Assembly (NCBI GenBank): GCA_028818385.1
Contig: JAPPNY010000204.1
Coordinates: forward strand, 1-28,464
DNA: 28,464 bases
Reading direction: 5' to 3'
DNA from: Spirochaetaceae bacterium
Lineage (GTDB): Bacteria > Spirochaetota > Spirochaetia > SZUA-6 > Bin103
This document shows positions 1 to 7,838 of this stretch, in pieces; within the stretch, counting starts at the first letter, position 1, and every line of letters starts with the position of its first letter. Position numbers and translations under genes: made by a program. The notes beneath the pieces were generated by a model that ran no database searches, had not been told where the DNA came from, and was given only the letters and a program-made list of their open reading frames with translations.

Positions 1-36
1 GGCGCTCCCCGCTGGCTCCTTCTCTCAAACCGGGGA

Positions 37-65
37 TTGCCGGACAGGAACTAGCAAGGTAGAAC
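37..65 (+). promoter_or_regulatory. Possible sigma70-type promoter before the permease array
   Basis: TTGCCG at 37-42 and TAGAAC at 60-65 are separated by 17 bp, a fair match to the -35/-10 consensus. It is the only such pair I see upstream of the first permease. The rest of 1-156 shows no convincing gene. This is pattern matching only, so confidence is low. Confidence 0.22.
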
Positions 66-156
66 CTACGGGGGGATGCCGCCACGGGCTTGCGAGACGA
101 ACCACAATCGTTTCTGGACCCGCCCCGGAAGTGGACAGCACAGGGGAGAAACACCC

Positions 157-225
157 ATGAAGAGAGTCACCATGATTCCTGTCGTGCTGCTGCTAGTTGG
201 CGCAGACGCCGGACAGATCACGTGT
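157..225 (+). pseudogene. Remnant of an RHH regulator gene fused to a short ORF
   Basis: An ATG at 157 follows a good Shine-Dalgarno (GGGGAG at about 143-148) and opens a 30-codon ORF that ends at 247-249 inside the permease gene in another frame. Its codons 13-22 read LVGADAGQIT, close to the last residues of the two RHH proteins downstream (IADARQVT and ITDADQIK). At DNA level about 20 of 24 bases at 201-224 match the end of the second RHH gene at 6298-6321, including the TCACGTG that carries the next start codon. The RHH stop TGA has become TGT here. I infer that an RHH gene once preceded this permease pair and was mostly deleted. Alternatively this is a small leader ORF that couples translation. 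Confidence 0.4.
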
Positions 226-1466
226 TCCGTCGTGAAGACCTGCGCCTGAGCATCCGCTCGCTGCTCGGCCGGCCGGCCGAGTCGGTGCTGCTCGCGGTGG
301 CCGTCGCGTTCGCAGTGGGGGCGACGGTAACCGGTATCACGCTGGCAGCCGCAGCGGCGACGATTTCAGACCGACTGCTCGCGTCGCTCCACCATCGAGA
401 GATCGTCGTCACCACGACGATGATGAGCACGACCGCGGAAGCTCCGGCGCGCCTCGTCCCACCCGAGATCGAGCTGACCTTCGAGGACCTGGATCGAGCC
501 CGCTCGGTGACCGAGGCGGTGCAGTACGCCTACATGGCGGAAAGCGAGTTCTACCACGTCGAGGCGATCGGCGACCCGCCGCCACAGCTCGAAGACCTCA
601 CCGTGATGAAGGTGACGCCCGAGTACTTCGCCGCCCGTGAGCTGGCGGCCGCGGACGGCAGCCTGTTCACCCCGGCTGACATGGCGCGCGGCGAGCCGGT
701 CATGGTGATCGGCTCGGAGCTTGGCGCAACGCTGTTCGACGATGGCCGGGCGCTCGGCCGCGAGCTGGTGGCGGACTTCCGCCGCTTTCTCATCGTCGGC
801 GTGCTGGAGCCCAGCGGCACCGACGCAGATGAGCAGGCGTTCGTACCTGCAGGCTTCCTGCTGGAGAATTACCGACCGTCCGGCGATGGGACGGAAGGCA
901 TAAGCGGAATAGCCAGGTTCGGGCCGGACCGGACCAGCCTGCGATTCACGGTTGCCGATCGCGTGCTGGTGGGCGAGGCACGTGCGCAGGTGGCCGCGTA
1001 TTTCGACGCTAAATATGGCGATGGCGCGCTCAACATCACCGATCCACGCGCGGAGGCGCGCGCGGTCGCGGACCGCTACCGCCGCCTGGTGCGCGTCATC
1101 CTGTTCCTGGCGCTGTCGGCGCTGCTGATCGCCACGTTGAACATGTCGAGCATCTTCTCCGGCCGTTCGCTGCGCAGGCGGCGCTCGGCCGGCATCCTCA
1201 AGGCGATGGGAGCCGCCGGCGCACGGGTGTTCGTCGTGTTCCTGGTGGACGCGCTGGTGATGGGAGCGATCGGCAGCGCGGTCGGCGTGGGGCTTGCGGT
1301 GCTGCTGGATCACCTGCTGGTGCGGGAATTCAAATTGGGAGGGCTCGATGCGGGCCTGATCGCGGCGGGAGTGGGGGCGTCGTGGATCCTCGTCGCCGCC
1401 TGCAGCGTGGTGCCGGCGGTGGCGGCGGCGCGAGCACCGGCGGCGGACGCGATCCGCTACGAGTAG
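222..1466 (+). CDS. FtsX/MacB-like ABC permease, type A (A1)
   Basis: Inner-membrane permease of the FtsX/MacB superfamily without a fused ATPase domain, 414 aa. The layout is a cytoplasmic N-terminus, TM1 at about residues 18-40, a periplasmic core of about 245 residues, and three C-terminal helices at about 288-312, 336-362 and 379-403, ending in the typical A-A-D-A-I-R-Y-E. The loop RSLRRRRSAGILKAMGA is the family signature where the ATPase docks. I chose GTG 222 because the sequence from there (VFRREDLRLS) aligns with the starts of A2 and A3; upstream ATGs give a tail unrelated to the family. It is followed after 3 bp by B1, so the two probably form a heterodimer. Family members export lipoproteins, peptides or drugs, or act in signalling; the substrate here is unknown and no ATPase partner is in the window. 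Confidence 0.85.
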   Translation: MFRREDLRLSIRSLLGRPAESVLLAVAVAFAVGATVTGITLAAAAATISDRLLASLHHREIVVTTTMMSTTAEAPARLVPPEIELTFEDLDRARSVTEAVQYAYMAESEFYHVEAIGDPPPQLEDLTVMKVTPEYFAARELAAADGSLFTPADMARGEPVMVIGSELGATLFDDGRALGRELVADFRRFLIVGVLEPSGTDADEQAFVPAGFLLENYRPSGDGTEGISGIARFGPDRTSLRFTVADRVLVGEARAQVAAYFDAKYGDGALNITDPRAEARAVADRYRRLVRVILFLALSALLIATLNMSSIFSGRSLRRRRSAGILKAMGAAGARVFVVFLVDALVMGAIGSAVGVGLAVLLDHLLVREFKLGGLDAGLIAAGVGASWILVAACSVVPAVAAARAPAADAIRYE

Positions 1467-1469
1467 GCG

Positions 1470-2756
1470 ATGCGCACGCTGCGGTCGGCGCTGAGCAGCC
1501 TGGGGCGGTCGCCGGTCAAGGCGTCGGTGATGCTGGCGACGGTCGGGCTGGGGGTGGCCGTGCTCATCTTCGCGCTGTCGATCAGCACCGCGTTCGCCCG
1601 CCTGATCGCCGAACGGCTGGAAGGCTCACGACGGGTCGTCATGGTCCAGGTCAGCAGCCCCGAGGCCGACGAAAAACCTGGCGACGGCATTCCCGCTGAT
1701 GACGTACGTAAGATCATCGATACGCTGGTCCAGGATGTCGACTCGGTCGCGGCGGCGACCCAGATCGATTCCGCCTTCCTGACGACCTTCATCGTCGGGG
1801 ATGCCAAGTACGAGATTCGAAGTGTGCTCAGCGTCTCGGAGGCATACCTGGACATCATGGATCTGGACGTGGTTGTGGGCAGCGGCTTCACCGGCGGAAG
1901 CGGCGACGCTCTCCTCAGCGCGTCGCTGGCGGAGGTCCTGTTCGGGTCCCCAGTCGCAGCGTTGGGCCAGCCGCTGCAGACGGCCGTACCCCGCATCGAG
2001 ATTCGAGGCAGCTTCCCGGACCATGACGCGTTCTTTCGCGACAGATTCTCGCGCGCGTACACGGTGCGCGGGGTGTTCGCGGACCCGGATGAGCTGCGCC
2101 GCCGAGCCTACGGCGTCGCCGACATGCTGGTTCCCGAGGAGGGAATGGGAGGCCGGGCCACGTATTATTCGCAGCTTCGGTTTGTGATCGGCGTGACGAC
2201 CGGCAGGTTGGCGACCCTGGAGAGCCAGGTGCGAGCGGCGATTGCCGCCCGGTTCGGTGACGATCTCGGCGTGACGGTGTGGGAAGGGGAGCCGTCTCGC
2301 GCCAACGGTGTGCTGGAGAGCATCCGGTCTACCGTACGAACCTTATCGCTGGTGGTGAATCTGCTCGCGGTCCTGCTGCTGGCCACCGGTGGCGTGGGCC
2401 TGCTCAGCGTCATGGTCGTGGAGGTGCTGAGCCGTTCGCGCCAGATCGCGCTATCCCGTGCCTTCGGCGCCAGGAAGGCGGCGATCGTACGTGAATTCCT
2501 CGCCCGATCGCTGATCATGATGGGCGCGTCGTCGGCGCTGGGCGTGGCGCTGAGCCTGTTCCTGTCGGCGCCGCTCACCGAGCTGGTGGTGCCGATCTTC
2601 CACGACGTGACGGAGGTGGAGCTGACCGGCCAGGTGATCACGCCGGCTGCGGTCGTCGCGGGCATCGCGGCATCCCTCGGCATCGGAGGGTTACTGTGCA
2701 CGCTGCCGGTGTTCTCCGCCCTGTCGGCACCCATCGCCGAAGGGATCCGCGACTAG
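1470..2756 (+). CDS. FtsX/MacB-like ABC permease, type B (B1)
   Basis: Second permease of pair 1, 428 aa, starting at ATG 1470 three bases after the A1 stop. TM1 lies at about residues 17-40 (MLATVGLGVAVLIFALSIST), then a periplasmic core to about 285, then helices near 289-318, 342-365 and 392-415. The motif EVLSRSRQIALSRAFGA between the first two C-terminal helices is the FtsX-type coupling loop. It has no nucleotide-binding motifs, so it must depend on a separate ATPase. The last 350 bases are nearly identical to those of B2, whereas the periplasmic core is strongly diverged. It belongs to the same transcript as A1 and probably A2-B2 (9-bp gap to A2). Substrate unknown. Confidence 0.85.
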   Translation: MRTLRSALSSLGRSPVKASVMLATVGLGVAVLIFALSISTAFARLIAERLEGSRRVVMVQVSSPEADEKPGDGIPADDVRKIIDTLVQDVDSVAAATQIDSAFLTTFIVGDAKYEIRSVLSVSEAYLDIMDLDVVVGSGFTGGSGDALLSASLAEVLFGSPVAALGQPLQTAVPRIEIRGSFPDHDAFFRDRFSRAYTVRGVFADPDELRRRAYGVADMLVPEEGMGGRATYYSQLRFVIGVTTGRLATLESQVRAAIAARFGDDLGVTVWEGEPSRANGVLESIRSTVRTLSLVVNLLAVLLLATGGVGLLSVMVVEVLSRSRQIALSRAFGARKAAIVREFLARSLIMMGASSALGVALSLFLSAPLTELVVPIFHDVTEVELTGQVITPAAVVAGIAASLGIGGLLCTLPVFSALSAPIAEGIRD

Positions 2757-2765
2757 GGCGCCGCC

Positions 2766-4003
2766 GTGATCTTCGGAGAGGATCTGCGCCTGAGCAGGCG
2801 GGCGCTGCTGGCCCGGCCAGCCGAGTCGCTGCTGCTCGCGGTGGCCGTCGCGCTGGCGGTGGCGGCGACCGTTGCCGGCGTCACGTTGGCAGCAACGGCG
2901 GCGACCATCTCTGAGCGACTGCTGTCATCGACCCGGTACCGCGAGATCGCCGTCACCACGACGCCCGGAACCGCGATGGAAGCGGCGGCGCGAGAGGCAA
3001 TCACCAGAAGAGTCCGGTTGAGCATCGAAGATCTGGAACGAGCTCGCTCCGTGACACAGGCGGTGCAGTACGCGTACCTGGCCGAGATGACGTTCTTCGT
3101 CGTAGAGGACGTAGGCGACCCGAGCCCGCAGCAGGAACACCTGTTTGCAATGAAGGTGACGCCCGAGTTTTCACCGCCAGGGGGCTGACCACGTCGGCCG
3201 GCAGCGTGTTCATCCCTGCAGACATGGAGCGCGGCGAGCCTGTCATGGTGGTGGGCTCGGAGCTTGGTGCGACGCTGTTCGAGGATAGGAAGGCGCTCGA
3301 CCGCACGGTCGTGGCCGATCTCCGGGTCTTTCGGATCATCGGCGTGCTGGAGCGAACCGGCACGACGGTAGACGAGGGGGCATTCATCCCGGCGGGATTC
3401 CTGCGGAAAAACTATCGGCCGTCAGGCGGGGAAACGACGGCGACAATCGTCCGCTATGGCGGCGACGGCAGGAGCCTGCGATTCACGGTGGCCGATCACG
3501 CCATGCTCGGTGAGGCACGAGCACAGCTTGCCGGTTACTTCGACGCCACCTACGGAGAGGGTCTCGTGTACATCAGCGATCCACGGCCGGAGGCGCGCTC
3601 CGTCGCCGACCGGTACCGGCGCATGTCGAGGGTCATCCAATTTGTAGCGTTGTCGGCGCTGCTGATCGCCGTCCTCAACATGTCCAACATCTTCTCGGGC
3701 CGTGCCCTGCGTAGACGGCGCTCGGCAGGCATCCTCAAGGCGATGGGGGCTCCCCGCGGCCGCGTATTCACCGTCTTCTTTGTGGAGGCGCTGGTCGTAG
3801 GAGCAGTCGGGAGCGCGGCCGGCGTGGGGCTCGCCGCAGTGCTGACTGGTATGATGGAGCGAGAGTTCGGTGTCGGCGGCCTGGGCCCGGGCCTGATCGC
3901 AGGTGGCGTGGCCGCAGCGTGGGCCATCGTCGCAACATGCAGCGTGCTGCCGGCCATGTCGGCGGCGCGAGCACCGGCGGCCGAAGCGATTCGCCACGAG
4001 TAA
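2766..4003 (+). pseudogene. FtsX/MacB-like ABC permease, type A (A2), single-base frameshift
   Basis: Homologue of A1 beginning at GTG 2766 (MIFGEDLRLS), nine bases after B1. The frame runs normally to codon GAG 3165-3167, then enters TTTT (3168-3171), reads S-P-P-G-G and stops at 3186-3188. Restoring one T gives F-F-T-A-R-G-L, matching A1 (Y-F-A-A-R-E-L) and A3 (F-F-V-A-R-G-L), and the frame continues intact to 4003. All downstream family features are present: the Arg-rich RALRRRRSAGILKAMGA loop and three C-terminal helices. The lesion is one missing T, either a recent inactivating mutation or a sequencing error in a short T run. I see no canonical -1 slippery heptamer. The otherwise clean coding sequence argues that the damage is new or not real. 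Confidence 0.8.
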
Positions 4004-4021
4004 GGTGACGAGGCATCTTTG

Positions 4022-5260
4022 ATGCGGACGGTGCGGTCGGCGCTGAGCAGCCTGGGCCGGTCGCCGGCGAAGGCTGCGGTGATGCTGGCGACGGTCGGGC
4101 TGGGGGTCGCCGTGCTGATCTTTGCGCTGTCGATCAGCACGGCGTTCGGCCGCTTGATCAGCGAACGCCTGGAGGGGAACGGGCTTGTGGTCACGGTTCG
4201 CGTGACCGACGAAGAGGGCGACGGCGAGCCTGTCGACAGCAATGGGACCGTCGATACGCTGCTGCACGACATCGTCGGCGCCGCGGCGGCAAGTCCGGTC
4301 GCTCCCCCCATGACACCGAGATTCTTCGTGGTTGGGCAGACCACCTACGAGATCCGGGATGTACTCGGCGTCTGGGACGCGTACCTGGAGGTGATGCAGC
4401 TCGACGTAATCGCGGGCAGACGTTTTTCGGCGGGATCTCGCGACGCACTGATCAGCGCGTCACTCGCCGAGATCCTGTTCGGATCCCCGGTAGCGGCCCT
4501 GGGTCAGCCTCTGCAAACCGCCGAACCCCGCATTGCGGTCCAAGGAGCTTCGGGCGCAGCGCTTGTTCGCGGCGATTTCATGCGTTTGTATACGGTTCGA
4601 GGCGTCTTCGCCGACCCGGACGAACTGCGGCGCCGTGCCTACGGCATTGCCGACATGCTGGTCCCCCTGTCAGTAGGCACACCTTTCCTGGTGTTGCGCG
4701 TGGAGGGTAGGCGCTTCGCTACCGTCGAGAGCCAGGTCCGCTCCGCACTGGCCGCACAGCTCAGGAGTCATACCGTAGAGGTCTGGGAAGGGCACCCGCT
4801 TCGGATGGGTAGCGCGTTGGAGGAAGCCCGGTCGACCGTGCGTACGTTTGCGGTGGTGGTGAACCTGCTCGGCGCCCTGCTGTTGGCGACCGGCGGCGTG
4901 GGCATCCTCAGCCTCATGACGGTGGAAGTGCTGAGCCGTTCGCGCCAGATCGCGCTGTCCCGTGCCTTCGGAGCCGCGAAAGCGGCGATCGTACGCGAGT
5001 TCCTCGCCCGATCGCTGATCATGATGGGCGCGTCGTCGGCGCTGGGCGTGGCGCTGAGCCTGTTCCTGTCGGCGCCACTCACCGAGCTGGTGGTGCCGAT
5101 CTTCCAGGACGTGACAGAGGTGGAGCTGACCGGCCCGGTGATCACGCCGGCTGCGGTCGTCGCGGGCGTCGCGGCATCCCTCGGCATCGGCGGGCTGCTC
5201 GGCACGCTGCCGGTGTTCTCCGCCCTGTCTGCACCGATCGCCGAAGGGATCCGCGACTAA
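4022..5260 (+). CDS. FtsX/MacB-like ABC permease, type B (B2)
   Basis: Partner of A2, 412 aa from ATG 4022 (a TTG at 4019 directly precedes it and is less likely). TM1 at about residues 17-40 and the C-terminal membrane block are almost the same as in B1 even at DNA level, while the periplasmic core from about 48 to 270 differs greatly and is some 15 residues shorter. It has the same coupling loop (EVLSRSRQIALSRAFGA) and the same C-terminal PIAEGIRD. It is last in the A1-B1-A2-B2 run; a new promoter-like region follows before the RHH genes. If A2 is truly broken, B2 would have lost its partner unless it pairs with A1 or A3. Confidence 0.83.
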   Translation: MRTVRSALSSLGRSPAKAAVMLATVGLGVAVLIFALSISTAFGRLISERLEGNGLVVTVRVTDEEGDGEPVDSNGTVDTLLHDIVGAAAASPVAPPMTPRFFVVGQTTYEIRDVLGVWDAYLEVMQLDVIAGRRFSAGSRDALISASLAEILFGSPVAALGQPLQTAEPRIAVQGASGAALVRGDFMRLYTVRGVFADPDELRRRAYGIADMLVPLSVGTPFLVLRVEGRRFATVESQVRSALAAQLRSHTVEVWEGHPLRMGSALEEARSTVRTFAVVVNLLGALLLATGGVGILSLMTVEVLSRSRQIALSRAFGAAKAAIVREFLARSLIMMGASSALGVALSLFLSAPLTELVVPIFQDVTEVELTGPVITPAAVVAGVAASLGIGGLLGTLPVFSALSAPIAEGIRD

Positions 5261-5281
5261 GCCCGAGTGCGCGCAATGTCC

Positions 5282-5338
5282 TTGACGCAGTGCGCATGAT
5301 GCCATTACCATTACACGTAACTCTACGTTCGGTAAGGG
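5282..5338 (+). promoter_or_regulatory. Promoter, operator-like palindrome and SD of the RHH operon
   Basis: This 86-bp gap between B2 and the first RHH gene is locally AT-richer than its surroundings. TTGACG (5282-5287) and TACCAT (5306-5311) are spaced 18 bp like a sigma70 promoter. Just downstream lies an inverted repeat, ACGTA (5315-5319) ACTC TACGT (5324-5328), where the transcript would start. AAGGG (5334-5338) lies 8 bases before the ATG at 5347. RHH proteins commonly repress their own promoters by binding short palindromes at the start site, so this is a natural autoregulatory operator. That role is inferred. Confidence 0.42.
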
Positions 5339-5346
5339 TAGTGCGG

Positions 5347-5817
5347 ATGGGTGAGGACAGCTCGAAGGCGGAATCTCAGGGGAAGCCCGATGGAAAGGGG
5401 CCGCGCATCTTCCGGGTCGACGCGGAGCGGATTGCCGAGGGGCTTTCGGAGGCCGGGTTCATGGGCCTCGACAAGGACACCCTCGCCACCATGTTCGAGG
5501 ACCTGGGAGAGACGGTCGAAGAGGCTCGAAGCAAGCGGGCGAACGTCGTGATGGTGAGGGTCCGCCGCGACAGCCTGGATCGGCTGGACGAGCTGGTCGA
5601 GTGCGGTCTGGCCCGCAGCCGCTCGGAAGCCGCGGCATTCCTCATCGCCGAGGGCGTCAAGGCCAGAAAGGACCTCTTCGACAAGCTCGTCGAGCAGACG
5701 CGGATCATCCGGGAGGCCAAGGACCGGCTGAACGAGACGCTCAAGGATGAGGAGCTTCCGCGGAAACAAGGCAGCGGGGCGGCCGTGATCATCACGGACG
5801 CTGACCAGATCAAGTGA
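5347..5817 (+). CDS. Ribbon-helix-helix (CopG/Arc-type) regulator, copy 1
   Basis: Predicted DNA-binding protein of 156 aa. The RHH fold is seen as a short strand NVVMVRV (about 67-73), a helix RDSLDRLDELVECG (75-88) and a helix SRSEAAAFLIAEGVKA (91-106). It is preceded by a conserved 40-residue segment of unknown role (VDAERIAEGLSEAG...TLATMFEDLGETVEE) and followed by a charged helix, probably coiled coil (110-135). ATG 5347 was chosen because it has AAGGG eight bases upstream and because the paralogue downstream aligns from the same point; ATGs further upstream lie in the promoter. It is likely co-transcribed with the next RHH gene and with A3-B3, which makes it the candidate regulator of the transporter. 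I do not recognise a named family. Confidence 0.72.
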   Translation: MGEDSSKAESQGKPDGKGPRIFRVDAERIAEGLSEAGFMGLDKDTLATMFEDLGETVEEARSKRANVVMVRVRRDSLDRLDELVECGLARSRSEAAAFLIAEGVKARKDLFDKLVEQTRIIREAKDRLNETLKDEELPRKQGSGAAVIITDADQIK

Positions 5818-5847
5818 CGGTCCTGTGAGGACCGGTGAGGTAAGCAC

Positions 5848-6321
5848 ATAAAAGCGGAGCAGGACAGCAGGAAGCACGAATCGCAGGGGAAGCAGGGTGG
5901 GAAGCGCACCCGTGTGTTCAAAGTCGACGTGGACCGGATTGCCGAGGAGCTGGAGGAGGCCGGCGTCACGGGCCTTCACAAGGGCACGCTCGCTGCGATG
6001 TTCGAGGACCTCGACCAGACGGTCGAATCGGTTCGCGGCAAGCGGTCGAACGTCGTGATGGTCAGAGTCAGCAACGAAAGCCTGGACAGGCTGGACGACC
6101 TGGTCGAGTGCGGCCTGACCCGCAGCCGCTCGGAGGCGGCCGCCTTCCTCATCACGGAGGGCGTCAAGGCAAGAAGGGACCTCTTCGACAAGATCGCCGA
6201 TCAGACGCGCGTGATCCGGAAGGCCAAGGAACGGCTGAAGGAGCTCCTCAAGGACGAGGAGCTCCCACGGAAAGACGGCGAAGCGACCGTAGTCATCGCA
6301 GACGCCCGCCAAGTCACGTGA
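5848..6321 (+). CDS. Ribbon-helix-helix regulator, copy 2, probable ATA start
   Basis: Close paralogue of copy 1 with the same layout: N-terminal segment (VDVDRIAEELEEAG), strand NVVMVRV, helices ESLDRLDDLVECG and SRSEAAAFLITEGVKA, and a charged C-terminal helix. The first ordinary start in frame is GTG 5914, but similarity to copy 1 continues upstream of it (QDSRKHESQGK against EDSSKAESQGK). Between the upstream in-frame stop (5836-5838) and 5914 there is no ATG, GTG, TTG or CTG. An ATA at 5848 sits 7 bases after AGG of GAGGT and gives 157 aa, matching the 156 aa of copy 1. So either ATA is used or the start was mutated and a shorter protein is made from 5914. Its stop overlaps the A3 start (GTGA), coupling it to the transporter. 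The two paralogues could form heterodimers. Confidence 0.68.
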   Translation: MKAEQDSRKHESQGKQGGKRTRVFKVDVDRIAEELEEAGVTGLHKGTLAAMFEDLDQTVESVRGKRSNVVMVRVSNESLDRLDDLVECGLTRSRSEAAAFLITEGVKARRDLFDKIADQTRVIRKAKERLKELLKDEELPRKDGEATVVIADARQVT

Positions 6322-7829
6322 TCCTCCGAGAGGATCTGCGCATGAGCGTGCGCGCGCTGCTCGGCCGGCCGGCCGAGTCGCTGCTGCTGTCGCTCGGCGT
6401 GGCGCTGGCGGTGGGGGCCACGGCAGCCGGCATCACGCTTGCCGGCACCACGCGGGCGCAGTCCGAGGCGCTGCTGGCGTCGACCCGCTACCGCGAGATC
6501 GTCGTTGCCACGCGGGCGGAGACGTCCACCATGGCGTTGCCGGCGCGGATGCGCGGCTCCGCGGACCTGGTCCTTGGTGTCGACGACCTGGAACGCGCGC
6601 GATCGGTGACCCCGGCAGTCCAGTACGCCTACCTGTCCAACCCGACCGGGTTCCTGCTTGGCGAAATCCCGCTTCCCACCGACATGGCAAAGTCCGCCGC
6701 CGGCCCGGCGGGAGCGTCGGCGGCGTCAGCCGGGCCGGCGGGCACGACCGGTGCGGTGCAGGTATTCGTCATGCCGGCCACGTCTTCGACGTCGGGGCCG
6801 GCCGAGGCCGCAAAGCCGGGTGCCGCCGCCGGCGGTGCCGGAACGGCCATCACGGCGGACACCGTGACGAAGGGGGCGGTAGTGTCGGGTGACGACGCGA
6901 AGCAACTCCTGTCGGCCAAGGATCTGACCGGCTTCTCCCCGTCGCGGGTGTCCGCACCCGACGGACCGCAGCCGCAACTGGAATACCTGCACGGGATGGA
7001 AGTCACGCCCGAGTTCTTCGTCGCGCGGGGCCTTGCCGCTGCGTCCGGCAGCCTGTTCGCCGAAGCGGACATGGCGCGGGGCGAACCGGTCCTGGTGCTG
7101 GGCTCGCTACTCGGCGCCACCCTGTTCGAGGACGGAGCGGCACTGGACCGGCAGGTGTTGTCGATGAACCGCCTCTACCGCATCGTCGGCGTCCTTGCTC
7201 CGACCGGCTCGGAAGTGGACGGGCAGGCTTTCACGCCGGCGCTGCAGGCCGCGGACAGAGTCAAGGAGTTCGCCATCAAGGCTGCGGGCACGAATACCAG
7301 CCTGCGATTCACCGTCGCGGACCCGGCGCACCTGGACGAGGCGCGCGCGCAGCTTGCCGATCACTTCGCGGCCGCCTACGGAGAGGGCGCCGTGTCGATC
7401 GGCATCCCGCGGGCGGAGGCGCAGTCGACGGCCGACCGCTACCGGCGCCTGGTCACCATCATCCTCTTTCTGGCGCTGTCGGCGCTGACGATCGCAGCGG
7501 TCAACATGACCAACATCTTCTACGGCCGCGCCGTCCGCAGGCAGCGCTCGGCGGGCATTCTCAAGGCGGTGGGGGCCAGCATGACTCAGGTGTTCGCCGT
7601 CTTCTTCCTGGAGGCACTGATCGTCGGTGCGGTCGGCGGAGCGGCCGGTCTGGGGCTGGCGGCGCTGCTGTCACGCCTGATGGAGCAGACGATCGGCTTC
7701 GGCGCCCTGCATGCCGGCTTGGTCATCGCCGGCGTCGCCGCCGCGTGGACCCTGGTCGCCGCCTGCAACGTGCTGCCGGCCGCCGCGGCGGCACGGATGC
7801 CGGCCGCGGACGCGATCCGCTACGAGTAG
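6318..7829 (+). CDS. FtsX/MacB-like ABC permease, type A (A3), with low-complexity insert
   Basis: Third type-A permease, 503 aa, from GTG 6318, which overlaps the RHH stop by 4 bases. The N-terminus VILREDLRMSVRALLGRPAES and TM1 match A1 and A2, and the C-terminal membrane block with the loop RAVRRQRSAGILKAVGA is intact. It is about 90 residues longer than A1 because of an Ala/Gly/Pro/Ser/Thr-rich insertion at about residues 113-210, between the conserved segments VQYAYL and PQPQLEYLHGMEVTPEFF. The insertion lies in the periplasmic core and reads as a flexible linker. The frame stays open and codon use stays GC-rich, so it is probably translated. It pairs with B3 (9-bp gap) and is translationally coupled to the RHH regulator. 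Confidence 0.84.
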   Translation: MILREDLRMSVRALLGRPAESLLLSLGVALAVGATAAGITLAGTTRAQSEALLASTRYREIVVATRAETSTMALPARMRGSADLVLGVDDLERARSVTPAVQYAYLSNPTGFLLGEIPLPTDMAKSAAGPAGASAASAGPAGTTGAVQVFVMPATSSTSGPAEAAKPGAAAGGAGTAITADTVTKGAVVSGDDAKQLLSAKDLTGFSPSRVSAPDGPQPQLEYLHGMEVTPEFFVARGLAAASGSLFAEADMARGEPVLVLGSLLGATLFEDGAALDRQVLSMNRLYRIVGVLAPTGSEVDGQAFTPALQAADRVKEFAIKAAGTNTSLRFTVADPAHLDEARAQLADHFAAAYGEGAVSIGIPRAEAQSTADRYRRLVTIILFLALSALTIAAVNMTNIFYGRAVRRQRSAGILKAVGASMTQVFAVFFLEALIVGAVGGAAGLGLAALLSRLMEQTIGFGALHAGLVIAGVAAAWTLVAACNVLPAAAAARMPAADAIRYE

Positions 7830-7838
7830 ACCCCGGCC

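Noticed and set aside
3160..3190. Programmed -1 frameshift in A2
   Set aside because: The zero-frame codons GAG TTT TCA do not form an X-XXY-YYZ slippery heptamer and A1 and A3 need no shift; a deletion or read error is simpler.
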